Shown here in pieces: positions 45,307-53,133 of a stretch of 64,000 bases of DNA. The stretch is from Myxococcus sp. RHSTA-1-4 (lineage in GTDB: Bacteria > Myxococcota > Myxococcia > Myxococcales > Myxococcaceae): positions 620,001-684,000 of the forward strand of contig NZ_JAIQDG010000001.1 in assembly GCF_020037125.1 (NCBI RefSeq), read 5' to 3'. The translations under genes and the position numbers were made by a program. The notes below the pieces were generated by a model. It did no database searches. It was not told the DNA's origin and saw only the letters and a list, made by a program, of their open reading frames with translations. Within the stretch, counting starts at the first letter, position 1. The number at the start of each line of letters is the position of its first letter.

Positions 45307-45976
45307 GCAGTTGGAGGTGTCCCGCAGCGGCTACTACGCCTGGGCCCGCCGGCCGGAGTCCGCGCGCAAGACGAAGGACCGGGAGCTGACCGAGGTCGTT
45401 GCCGACGTCCACGAGGAGAGCCGGCGTCGGTACGGCAGCCCGCGCGTGTTCCGGGAGCTCAAGGCCCGAGGCTACCGCGTCAGCAGGAAGCGTGTGGCCC
45501 GACTGATGCGGCAGACGGGGCTGCGCGCCCGAACTCGCCGCCGCTTCGTCAAGACGACGGACTCGGCTCACAGCCACCCCGTGGCGCCCAACGTGCTCGA
45601 GCGCGACTTCTCCCCCGAGGAGCCCAATAGCAAATGGGCGGGCGATATCACCTACGTCTGGACCGCCGAGGGGTGGCTGTACCTGGCCGTCGTGCTGGAC
45701 CTCTTCAGTCGCAAGGTGGTGGGCTGGGCGATGAGCGACACCATCGACCGTCAGCTCGTGCTGTCCGCGCTCAACATGGCCCTGCTCAACCGCCCCGCGC
45801 CGGACCTCCACCATTCGGACCGCGGCAGCCAGTACGCGAGCGAGGACTACCGCGAGCTGCTGAAGCAGCAGGGAATCGAGGCGTGGTACAACCGCCGTCG
45901 CAGGCACTCCGCTCTCGGCTATGTCAGCCCCGAGGCGTACGAGCGGAACGCCTCAACCCGAAGTGCGGCAGCTTAA
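45248..45976 (+). CDS. IS3-family OrfB transposase with internal deletion of the catalytic Glu
   Basis: A 242-residue protein starting at GTG 45248 after AAGGAG. Residues about 10-90 are the OrfB N-terminal HTH region (CKQLEVSRSGYYAWARR, SRRRYGSPRVFRELKARGY). The rve/DDE domain has the first Asp in WAGDITYVWT and the second in LHHSDRGSQYAS. After ELLKQQGIEA the sequence jumps to WYNRRRRHSALGYVSPEAYE. In functional relatives about 45-50 residues lie between these points, including the DNAxxESFF segment with the catalytic Glu. An in-frame deletion has removed it, so strand transfer should be impossible. Usual length is about 280-290 residues. Confidence 0.9.
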   Translation: MKFAFIHVQKAHFPIAFMCKQLEVSRSGYYAWARRPESARKTKDRELTEVVADVHEESRRRYGSPRVFRELKARGYRVSRKRVARLMRQTGLRARTRRRFVKTTDSAHSHPVAPNVLERDFSPEEPNSKWAGDITYVWTAEGWLYLAVVLDLFSRKVVGWAMSDTIDRQLVLSALNMALLNRPAPDLHHSDRGSQYASEDYRELLKQQGIEAWYNRRRRHSALGYVSPEAYERNASTRSAAA

Positions 45977-46044
45977 CGAACCTGTCCACGAAATCGGGGC
46001 AAGCCCAGCCCGAAGTGGGCCCTGGCTAAGGGGGGACAATCAAT

Positions 46045-46518
46045 ATGTCATTGCCAAAGAATCCGCTGCATGAAAGCAGTGCGACGCCATTGTGGGAGAG
46101 CCGGGAGGGGTGCATCACGGGCACTGATGGAGAAGGAAGGGTCCTCGTGGACTTCGAGGGAAACCCGACTGGTCCCAGCGTGGCGCTCAGCACGGTTCCA
46201 CTGGAGGGCTCGCTCCAGGATGAGGCGCTCACGGTCCGTCAGCGCGTCAAGCTCCGCTTCCACGACGGCGATATCCGCCGCCCCGTCATCATCGGGCTTT
46301 CACAGGATGAGCCGGAAAGAACCGCCCCCGGGAGCCCGCTCACTCCAAGCGGTACAGGGTTGGAGGTTCAAGAGGACGCTGACGGCGTCACTCTTCGCGT
46401 TGGCAAGTCCAGCATCAAGCTGCTGCGTGACGGGAAGATCATCATCAAGGGCACGTACATCGAGACATGCGCCGAGGGTCTCAACCGGATCAAGGGCGGC
46501 ACGGTGGATATCGGATGA
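46045..46518 (+). CDS. DUF6484 protein, start of T6SS effector module
   Basis: A 157-residue protein with a G-run ribosome site upstream of ATG 46045. The sequence begins with a beta-rich part (EGCITGTDGEGRVLVDFEGN, VRQRVKLRFHDGDIRRPVIIG) typical of DUF6484, an OB-fold-like domain often next to DUF2169 and PAAR-like genes. The last 40 residues (DADGVTLRVGKSSIKLLRDG, GTYIETCAEGLNRIKGGTVDIG) look like the beta-helical end of VgrG proteins. It may dock effector and spike. It is the first gene after the IS3 element, 46 bases before the TIGR02270 gene. Confidence 0.85.
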   Translation: MSLPKNPLHESSATPLWESREGCITGTDGEGRVLVDFEGNPTGPSVALSTVPLEGSLQDEALTVRQRVKLRFHDGDIRRPVIIGLSQDEPERTAPGSPLTPSGTGLEVQEDADGVTLRVGKSSIKLLRDGKIIIKGTYIETCAEGLNRIKGGTVDIG

Positions 46519-46563
46519 GAACTGCACCGCAAGGACACTCGATGTCCCAGAGGGGGAAACTCC

Positions 46564-47889
46564 GTGGGTAGCAACCAACAGGCCCCTCCATTCCGTCCTG
46601 AAGGTCCCCACGTTCGACGGTGGAGGGGCTTCGCGCCGGGCGAGGTCTCCGCGCTCCACAACGAGGAGGTGCTGGAGCAGCATGCCAGTGAGGCGGCCTT
46701 CCTCTGGACGCAGCGCGCTCGCGCCGTCGATGCCCCGCACTACCGGCTGAAGGACCTGGTTCGCCTGGACGGAAGACTGGAGGCTCACCTGGACGGCCTC
46801 CGGACGGCAGGCACGAAGGGCTGGGAGAAATGCCTCGGAGCCCTCGAAGCCCCTGGCCCTGGAGAGGTCTTCGTCGCCATGCTGATCGCCGGCGAGCGCC
46901 ATGACGGTGACCACATCACCGAGCTGATCAAGCTGGCCCTGGAGGACGCGGCATGGCAGCGCGCGCTGATATCCGCCCTTGGCTGGCTGCCGTTCGCCAG
47001 GGCCGTTCCGGTGCTGGAAGCGCTGCTGGAAGAGGAGCATCCAGCCGTGCGCCGGCTGGGCCTCGCAGGCGCCGCTGTGCAGCGCTGGGATGCGGGCCCC
47101 TTTCTGGCTCCCCTCCTGACATCGACTGACCCCGCCCTGCGGGCATGCGCACTGGAAACCGCGGGGCTCCTGGGCCGCATGGATGTGCTCCCGGAGGTGC
47201 AGCGTGCATTGACGGACGATGACGAGGCCTGCCGCTTCGCCGCGGCATGGACCCTGGTGCGCCTGGGCCATCGTTCAGGGCCCGCCATCTCACTGCTGCG
47301 GGGCTTCGGCGACACCCCCGGTCCTCTTGCCCGGCGCGCGCTCGCCATGGCGATGCGGTGCATGCCCTCGGGACAAGCCCGGGACTGGTATTCCAAGCTC
47401 CGCGAGTCTCCCGAGAAGTACCATCTCGCGGCCATGGCGGCGGGAGCCCTGGGTGACGCCGCGTGCGTCGAGGATCTGCTGAACTGGATGGCGCTCCCCT
47501 GGGTGGCACGGCTGGCGGGTGAGGCCTTCTCCTTCATCACCGGCGTGGATCTACCATGGGAGGACTTGGACGGGGATGCGCCAGAGGAAGAAGGGGAAGC
47601 CGAGAGCCAGGAGGCCACGTCTGACACAGAGGGCCTGCCCTGGCCGGTGGCCGAGAAGGTAGCGGCCTGGTGGCGGCAACACCATGGGAGTTTCCAGCGC
47701 GGCACCCGTTACCTGGCGGGTAGAACTCTTTCGGAAGCAGGCCTTCTCGAAGTGCTGCGGCAGGGGACACAGCGCCAGCGTGCCGCGGCCGCATTGGAGT
47801 GGGGGCTCCGCAAGCCCCAGAGTCCACTCTTCGAGGTGCGTGCGGCGGGGCATGTGCAAACACGGAGGCTGGCGTCGTGGACTTCGTAA
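46564..47889 (+). CDS. TIGR02270 family HEAT-repeat protein of T6SS effector module
   Basis: A 441-residue cytoplasmic protein starting at GTG 46564 with GGGGG seven bases upstream. Residues about 60-330 consist of helical pairs of HEAT type (ALISALGWLPFARAVPVLEA, AVRRLGLAGAAVQRW, ALRACALETAGLLGRMD), with an acidic stretch (about 340-360) and a C-terminal helical part. The combination with the neighbouring genes identifies it as the TIGR02270 family, which is seen almost only beside DUF2169 proteins. Its role is unknown; HEAT arrays bind proteins, so a scaffold or chaperone role in effector loading is plausible. Its 3' end overlaps the DUF2169 start by 13 bases. Confidence 0.88.
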   Translation: MGSNQQAPPFRPEGPHVRRWRGFAPGEVSALHNEEVLEQHASEAAFLWTQRARAVDAPHYRLKDLVRLDGRLEAHLDGLRTAGTKGWEKCLGALEAPGPGEVFVAMLIAGERHDGDHITELIKLALEDAAWQRALISALGWLPFARAVPVLEALLEEEHPAVRRLGLAGAAVQRWDAGPFLAPLLTSTDPALRACALETAGLLGRMDVLPEVQRALTDDDEACRFAAAWTLVRLGHRSGPAISLLRGFGDTPGPLARRALAMAMRCMPSGQARDWYSKLRESPEKYHLAAMAAGALGDAACVEDLLNWMALPWVARLAGEAFSFITGVDLPWEDLDGDAPEEEGEAESQEATSDTEGLPWPVAEKVAAWWRQHHGSFQRGTRYLAGRTLSEAGLLEVLRQGTQRQRAAAALEWGLRKPQSPLFEVRAAGHVQTRRLASWTS

Positions 47890-48989
47890 ACGAGATACCA
47901 CTGGAAGCGGGATGGACCGTGGGATTCCAACCGGACGGACGCGAGGTTCTGGTGGTGGTGGCCAAAGCCACCTTCACGCTTCCGACAGAGGACACGGTCG
48001 CGCCTCTTGCGCCAGAACAGGTCCCCCTCACAGAAGCCGATACCTTCACGGGCGAGCCGGGCTTCTCCGCGCCCCTCCATGAGACCGACTTCGCGCACCG
48101 CAAGCCTCGCTGCGACGTGCTGCTCAATGGGAGCGCCTGGGCTCCCGGAGGACGACCTGCCCGGGTTGTTCCCGTCTCCCTATCGCTGGGAGGCATGAAG
48201 AAGAGCTTCGCCGTGCACGGCCCACGCGTGTGGCGCAAGACACTGGTAGGCGGCATCCAGCCCTCCGAGGCGCAGGCATTCACCTCCCAGTCCATCAGCT
48301 ATGACCATGCCTTCGGCGGGGTGGACACCGGCCCGAAAGATGCCTCCAAGCACCAGACCTTCCTTCCCAACCCGGTAGGAAAGGGCTTCCACCACTTCCT
48401 GGCCGAGGTGGACGGACGGCCCATGCCCAACACGGAGGAGATCCGCGCGCCCATCACCTCCCCTCGCGGCCCCTACCGGCCCATGGCATTCGGTGCGCTT
48501 GGCCGTAACTGGCAACCACGCGCCTCCTACGCGGGCACATACGACGCGAGGTGGATGGACGAGTGCCTGCCCTTCTTCCCCAAGGATTTCGACGACAAGT
48601 ACTTCCAGGCCGCGCCCGAGGACCAGCAGGTTCCCTACCCACGCGGTGGCGAAGCCGTCACGCTCGTCAACCTCAGCCCACAGGGCATGCTACGATTCCG
48701 CCTTCCCCATCTGCGAGTGCCCATCGCCTTCATTCCCCATCAAGGTCGGGCGACTCAGCAGGACGCAGTGCTGGACACGGTGCTCCTAGAGCCCGACGCG
48801 AACCGTCTCCTGCTGACGTGGCGCATCGCTTGGCCCTTGCGACGCAACGCCTTCGAAATGAAGCAGGTGGTGGTAGGAGGAAGAACGCCCGGGTGGATGC
48901 GCGCCCATGCCGTTGGCAAGAAGTACTACCCCGGCCTGAACGAGCTGATCCAGGCAGACCGCGCCCGGAAGGGAGGCCGTCATGGCTGA
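47877..48989 (+). CDS. DUF2169 protein, T6SS effector adaptor/chaperone
   Basis: A 370-residue protein. GTG 47877 has GGAGG eight bases upstream and overlaps the preceding gene. Segments VVVAKATFTLPTEDTVAPLA, LHETDFAHRKPRCDVLLNGSA, SYDHAFGGVDTG and FGALGRNWQPRASYAGTYDA are typical of DUF2169. In Agrobacterium, a DUF2169 protein is the chaperone of a T6SS DNase effector with a DUF4150 PAAR-like domain, and the same pair of families occurs here. It probably binds the DUF4150 protein encoded two genes downstream and loads it on the spike. Its stop overlaps the next start by eight bases. Confidence 0.92.
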   Translation: MDFVNEIPLEAGWTVGFQPDGREVLVVVAKATFTLPTEDTVAPLAPEQVPLTEADTFTGEPGFSAPLHETDFAHRKPRCDVLLNGSAWAPGGRPARVVPVSLSLGGMKKSFAVHGPRVWRKTLVGGIQPSEAQAFTSQSISYDHAFGGVDTGPKDASKHQTFLPNPVGKGFHHFLAEVDGRPMPNTEEIRAPITSPRGPYRPMAFGALGRNWQPRASYAGTYDARWMDECLPFFPKDFDDKYFQAAPEDQQVPYPRGGEAVTLVNLSPQGMLRFRLPHLRVPIAFIPHQGRATQQDAVLDTVLLEPDANRLLLTWRIAWPLRRNAFEMKQVVVGGRTPGWMRAHAVGKKYYPGLNELIQADRARKGGRHG

Positions 48990-50025
48990 GCTCGCCATCA
49001 AGGCTGCAGGGCTGGTGACAGCCGTGGGCTTCAATGCTCCAGCCTCTCTGGCGGCCATGCGCGCGGGGGTGAGTGGAGTCAAGCAATCTCACCTGTGGCA
49101 CGCCCCTTCCGGGAAGCACCTGAAGGCGGCCAAGGTGAACCTGCCCCAATGGTGGGAAGGGCTCGGGAAGCTGGCGGAACTGGTGGCTCCGGCCATTGGC
49201 GAGTGCCTGGCAGCCGCCGCTCCGGCCCGAGCGGACGGCATTCCCCTCCTGCTCTGCGTGCCCGAGCCCAGCCGGCCCTTCCGCCCTCAAGGACTGGAAG
49301 AAGCACTGGTGGCCGAGGTCGAGGGCCGGCTGGAAGCCCGCTTCCACCCCTCCACGCGGGTGGTTGCGCACGGGCAGGTATCCGTGGCACGCGCCCTGCG
49401 CGAGGCGCAGCGCCTCCTTTCCACGCAGCGGGTGACGTGCTGCATCGTCGCCGGAGTGGACAGCCTGCTCAACCCCAGGATGGTGAAGGCGTTCGTCGAC
49501 AAGCGCCGCGTGCTGGCTCCGGACAACTCCAATGGCTTCATCCCCGGAGAGGCTGCGGGTGCCCTCCTGGTTGCGCCCGCCGGGAGACAGTCCGAAGGAG
49601 AGCTGCGCCTGCTGGGACTGGGCCTCGCACACGAGGAGGCGGGTGTCGACTCCGAAGACCCACTCAGAGGCGACGGACTGACCAATGCCATCAAGCGGGC
49701 CCTCGCCGAGGCCCGGCTCTCGCTCTTCGACGTCGCCTGGCGCATCACGGACCTGAATGGCGAGCACTACAAATTCAAGGAGTCCGCCTTCGCCGCCGCG
49801 CGCCTGCAGCGTAGACCCAAGGACGTCCTCTTCGACTTGTGGCACCCCATCGAGTACATCGGTGAAGTCGGGGCAGCCATCGGCCCATGCGTGCTGGCCT
49901 GGGCGCTCCACGCCGGTCAGAAGGGCTATGCTCCTGGCGACGTAGCGCTCTGCCACTTCGGTAGCGACGAGGGCGAGCGGGCAGCACTGGTCGTGAAGTA
50001 CGAGGAAAGGAGCAGCCCTCGATGA
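48982..50025 (+). CDS. Ketosynthase-fold pseudoenzyme of T6SS module
   Basis: A 347-residue protein. The fold is that of beta-ketoacyl-ACP synthases: AIKAAGLVTAVGFNAPASLA at the start, CCIVAGVDSLLNPRMVKAF and NGFIPGEAAGALLVA in the middle. The catalytic triad is absent. The nucleophilic Cys position (usually in TACASG) reads AHGQVS (about residues 129-134), the first His (NAHGT) reads DLNGE (Asn259), and the second (GHxxGAAG) reads GEVGAA (Glu295). Genes of this type occur regularly between DUF2169 and DUF4150 genes. It probably has a structural or binding role and no acyl chemistry. It overlaps the DUF4150 gene by four bases. Confidence 0.85.
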   Translation: MAELAIKAAGLVTAVGFNAPASLAAMRAGVSGVKQSHLWHAPSGKHLKAAKVNLPQWWEGLGKLAELVAPAIGECLAAAAPARADGIPLLLCVPEPSRPFRPQGLEEALVAEVEGRLEARFHPSTRVVAHGQVSVARALREAQRLLSTQRVTCCIVAGVDSLLNPRMVKAFVDKRRVLAPDNSNGFIPGEAAGALLVAPAGRQSEGELRLLGLGLAHEEAGVDSEDPLRGDGLTNAIKRALAEARLSLFDVAWRITDLNGEHYKFKESAFAAARLQRRPKDVLFDLWHPIEYIGEVGAAIGPCVLAWALHAGQKGYAPGDVALCHFGSDEGERAALVVKYEERSSPR

Positions 50026-51023
50026 GCACCAAGGTGTATGCCAACGGTCGCGAACTCTCTGGGAAGTCCACGTCCAACAAGTCAGTGGCCGCCATGCCTG
50101 ACGTGTGCCTCTCCCCTCCCGGACCACCCGCGGGCCCCATCCCCATCCCGTACCCCAACACGTCGCAGGCAACGAAATCCGCGGATGGCAGCAAGAGCGT
50201 CCTGGTCAACGGCAAGGAAATCGGGCTCAAGAACCAGTCCGTCTACAAGTCCAGCAACGGCAACGAGGCAGCCACCCGCAACTTCGGCGCCGGCGTCATC
50301 ACCCACACCATCACCGGCAAGACAAAGTTCGCGGCCTGGTCCTTCGACGTCAAGGTGGAGGGGCAGAACGTCGTCAGGCACATGGATTTGACGACCCACA
50401 ACCACCAGAACCCCAGCAATGGCGCCATCACCCTCAATGCGGGCAGCATGTTCTTCGACGAGGGCGAGTCTCCCGAGAAGAGCTGCGCCGACCTCCAGAA
50501 AGATAACCAGGAGCTTCGGAAGACCACCGACTCGAGTACAGGCCCCAGCGAGCGACAACTCGAGGAAGCCACGACATTGACCACGGCGCAGTTCGTCAAC
50601 GCCAAGGATGGGAAGCGCTATGGCACGAAGGGCTTCAGCCGCCAGCTGGACAAGGACGGATGGGCTCAGGGGGTTGGGACCCTCCAGTACTCAGAGGTGG
50701 CCACCAGGAAACGCGTCATCACGTCCTACGAGTCCAACATTCCAGGCTTCAAGTACAAGCCAACGTCGAACATGCCCTTCTCAAGTCACACGGAGGCGCG
50801 CATCATCGAAGACATCTTCGCCGCAACCGATGGAAAGCCGCAGGGGAAGGTGCGAATGCGCATCCAGTGGAACCAGAAGTCCAAGAAGGTCATGTCGTGC
50901 GAAGCCTGCCCCGAGTGCAGGCGCATCATCTGCGCGGCGATGAACAACGGCCTCGAAATCGAGCTCTGCGACGACAGCGGCAAGCCCACCACCCCTGACT
51001 GGTGCGACGAGTACTCCGAGTAG
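50022..51023 (+). CDS. PAAR-like (DUF4150) T6SS effector with C-terminal deaminase-type toxin domain
   Basis: A 333-residue protein. Residues about 3-130 are DUF4150: VYANGRELSGK, a MPDVCLSPPGPPAGPIPIPY core and KEIGLKNQS, which cap the T6SS spike. Residues about 135-185 are a linker. The C-terminal 140 residues contain SSHTEARIIEDIF with His256 and Glu258, and MSCEACPECRRIIC with Cys296-Pro-Glu-Cys299 (Cys293 is three before). HxE and (P)CxxC are the zinc and proton-shuttle motifs of the cytidine-deaminase superfamily, which includes polymorphic toxins such as DddA and SsdA. The target could be DNA, RNA or a nucleotide. The domain does not match a subfamily that I can name. Two candidate immunity genes follow. 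Confidence 0.85.
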   Translation: MSTKVYANGRELSGKSTSNKSVAAMPDVCLSPPGPPAGPIPIPYPNTSQATKSADGSKSVLVNGKEIGLKNQSVYKSSNGNEAATRNFGAGVITHTITGKTKFAAWSFDVKVEGQNVVRHMDLTTHNHQNPSNGAITLNAGSMFFDEGESPEKSCADLQKDNQELRKTTDSSTGPSERQLEEATTLTTAQFVNAKDGKRYGTKGFSRQLDKDGWAQGVGTLQYSEVATRKRVITSYESNIPGFKYKPTSNMPFSSHTEARIIEDIFAATDGKPQGKVRMRIQWNQKSKKVMSCEACPECRRIICAAMNNGLEIELCDDSGKPTTPDWCDEYSE

Positions 51024-51042
51024 CCCCCCTGGACATTCCCCA

Positions 51043-51690
51043 ATGACCATGACCTTTCCGCACTACATCCGAGCCGGGGTCGATCCCCAGGCTCCCATCA
51101 CCTTCGAGTGGGACGACGAGACCACCAACGTCTTCCTCGAAGACGCCCGGCTCGCCCAGCGCGTGGGTGCCAGCACCGCACGGGGCATCGCCGCCCTGTC
51201 CATCGGAATCACCGAGTGGATTGTCTACAGGTTCAGCACGCTTTCGGACGACCCCATGCCCTCCACGTATCTCGAGGCCGCCTGGGTGGGGCTCATCAAC
51301 TGGGACTACATGAATGTCAAACATGGGACAAAGCTGAAGGACTGGAAGGGCCCGGTCCGTCGTCCCCTCTTCCTCGCGATTCGCACGCTCAAGGAGAGCC
51401 TCGAAATGGCGAGCAAGGGCAGCTTCCCCGCGGAATGGACCGTCTATCTCTACTTCCTGACGCTCCATGTCCTGCCCGACCCCAAGCCGTTCCGCAGATG
51501 GCTCGACTTCGCGCTGACCCGGATGGCAACGCACTTCGCGGGCGATGACATGGGGACCCCAGTGCCGCGCGAGGCGCTCGACCCGGACTTCGATTTCAAG
51601 CCAGAGCAGGCCAGCGCGCTGCTGGACAACTACCTGCGGAAGGTGGCGGCCACCAAGAACCCCTACCTCACGCTCCCCGCGGCTCCATGA
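51043..51690 (+). CDS. Candidate immunity protein 1 of the deaminase effector
   Basis: A 215-residue cytoplasmic protein, mostly helical with Trp-rich segments (TEWIVYRFSTLSDDPMPSTY, YLEAAWVGLINWDYM). It starts 19 bases after the effector stop and ends with PVPREALDPDFDFKPEQASA. The next gene encodes a paralogue with the same order of motifs and almost the same PVPREALDPDFDF ending. No signal peptide. Location directly after a toxin-type PAAR gene and absence of any catalytic motif point to immunity. It could instead be a second adaptor. ATG 51049 is an alternative start. Confidence 0.75.
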   Translation: MTMTFPHYIRAGVDPQAPITFEWDDETTNVFLEDARLAQRVGASTARGIAALSIGITEWIVYRFSTLSDDPMPSTYLEAAWVGLINWDYMNVKHGTKLKDWKGPVRRPLFLAIRTLKESLEMASKGSFPAEWTVYLYFLTLHVLPDPKPFRRWLDFALTRMATHFAGDDMGTPVPREALDPDFDFKPEQASALLDNYLRKVAATKNPYLTLPAAP

Positions 51691-52388
51691 CCCTTCCCGT
51701 CCCAGCCTACCTGCAACGGGCCGGCATCCAGGACCGGACCCTGCGCTTCACGTGGGACGATCAGGCCTACGAGAGGGCCTATGAGCCTCTCGACAAGGAC
51801 GTACGGACCCGGATGAGCCACCTCTCCCAGCGCGCGAACCTCGCGTTCGCAATCGCCTGCGCGGAGTGGCTCTTCCACCGCTTCAAGCTCATCTCGGATG
51901 TACCCCTCATCGAGGACTACATCGAAGCAGCGTGGGCGGCCGTCGTGGATGCCCGGTACGCCAACTACTACCTTGAGCCTCGCGGAGACGACTGGCAGGG
52001 GCCTGACCGCAAGCCCCTCGCAGTGACACTCATGCTCCTGGTGGACACGATTGTCCGGGTGGAGAACGACGACCACCCCGACATCGGCGCCGTGTCCCTG
52101 GCCAATCTGGCCGAGCACGTCATGACCCACCCCAAGCCCTTCCAGGAGTGGCGCGAGCGTGTCGTCACGAGACTGGAGCGCCTCTACCCGCTGAATCCAC
52201 GCGACACCCGTGGGGAGCCCGTGCCGCGCGAGGCGCTGGACCCCGACTTCGACTTCCAGCCCGAACAGGCGCCAGCGCTCATTGGCGGGTTCCTGAAGCG
52301 CCTGTCCCCCCAGGCGAACCCGTTCCTTCGCTCTCCAGAGGACATGCGCAAGCTGTACTTCGAGGGCACTCCCTACGAGCTGCCCTGA
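51687..52388 (+). CDS. Candidate immunity protein 2, paralogue of the preceding gene
   Basis: A 233-residue protein overlapping the previous gene by four bases (ATGA). It shares the sequence pattern FxWDD, TEW/AEWxxxRF, YxEAAW and PVPREALDPDFDFQPEQAPA, and has an additional C-terminal tail (LRSPEDMRKLYFEGTPYELP). The two are clearly homologous but well diverged, so duplication is old. Two immunity-like paralogues behind a single toxin can mean protection against a family of variants or that one is an orphan. Its stop is 13 bases from the convergent methyltransferase gene. Confidence 0.75.
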   Translation: MTLPVPAYLQRAGIQDRTLRFTWDDQAYERAYEPLDKDVRTRMSHLSQRANLAFAIACAEWLFHRFKLISDVPLIEDYIEAAWAAVVDARYANYYLEPRGDDWQGPDRKPLAVTLMLLVDTIVRVENDDHPDIGAVSLANLAEHVMTHPKPFQEWRERVVTRLERLYPLNPRDTRGEPVPREALDPDFDFQPEQAPALIGGFLKRLSPQANPFLRSPEDMRKLYFEGTPYELP

Positions 52389-52401
52389 CCCCAGAAAGGA
52401 C

Positions 52402-53133
52402 TCAGCCTGCGGCTCCAGGCTCGAAGCGCGCGAGGAAGACCTTGTATTGCAGCGAGACGAAGAGCGGACGCGGCGCCACCAGTCCGGTCAGGGCGAACAG
52501 CGCGAACAGCGCGGCATCGGACTCGATGGGCCGCATCACCGCGAAGAGCTGGCGCCGACGCTCCAACTCGTCCGGAGGGATTCCATACGCCCGCAACCGC
52601 CGCAGCTCCACGTTCGTCAGCTCGGGGTCCTTGCCGACGCGGCAGCCCAGGACGAGGGGCGCTCCGGGCTTGAGCCGCCGGGTCACCTCTCGCAGCAACT
52701 CGATGCGGGCCTCCTCTCCCTCCACATGGTGCAGGACCCCCATCATCTGCGCGCCGTCGAACGGGGGGCCGGGAGGCAGGGTGTGCAGCTCGCCCACGTG
52801 CAGATGCGTGCGCGAGAGCAGTCCTTCGGCCTCCAGACGCTTGCGGGCGACGGCGAGCATGGCTTCAGAGGGGTCCACACCCGTGAAGCGCCAGCCCGGC
52901 ACGTCGAAGCGGGTGTAGGGCATCAACTCCGCGCCCGTGCCCAGCCCCACGAAGAGTAGCGATGCCTCGTCCTGACCGTCGAGACAGGCGGTCAGCGCGC
53001 TGACACCGAGTTCGTACGCCGCCTGGAAACCGGCGAGGCTGACGGACGCCTGGGTGTCGTAGTGGGCGGCGCGGTCGGCGCCAAAGCCCGGCACGATGTG
53101 GTGGGCGGAGGGGGCGGGGTGTTCGTGAGCCAT
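52402..53133 (-). CDS. SAM-dependent class I methyltransferase
   Basis: A 243-residue protein. ATG 53133 follows GAGGACA; an upstream frame is open but lacks a ribosome site. Motif I is FVGLGTGAEL (about residues 65-74), motif post-I is GVDPSEAML, and motif IV lies at MMGVLHHVEGEEARIELLRE. The layout is that of small Methyltransf_25/UbiE-like enzymes for small molecules. Substrate unknown. A truncated second copy lies at 19563-20084. The gene is convergent with the T6SS module and may be unrelated to it. Confidence 0.9.
   Translation of the reverse strand: MAHEHPAPSAHHIVPGFGADRAAHYDTQASVSLAGFQAAYELGVSALTACLDGQDEASLLFVGLGTGAELMPYTRFDVPGWRFTGVDPSEAMLAVARKRLEAEGLLSRTHLHVGELHTLPPGPPFDGAQMMGVLHHVEGEEARIELLREVTRRLKPGAPLVLGCRVGKDPELTNVELRRLRAYGIPPDELERRRQLFAVMRPIESDAALFALFALTGLVAPRPLFVSLQYKVFLARFEPGAAG

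Larger units (their letters stand above)
44883..46001 (+). mobile_element. IS3-family insertion sequence, 1119 bp
   Basis: Ends are 19-bp inverted repeats, TGCCCCGATTCCGTGGACA (44883-44901) and the complement of 45983-46001, with 18 of 19 bases matching. Both sides are flanked by AGCC (44879-44882 and 46002-46005), a 4-bp target duplication in the 3-4 bp range of the family. Inside are orfA and orfB. OrfB lacks the third catalytic acid, so the copy cannot move without help. It is inserted 40 bases before the DUF6484 gene and may have displaced that module from upstream genes or its promoter. Confidence 0.88.

Noticed and set aside
48982..50025. Possible fatty-acid or polyketide synthase gene
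   Set aside because: The ketosynthase fold is there but all catalytic residues are replaced and the neighbours are T6SS genes.
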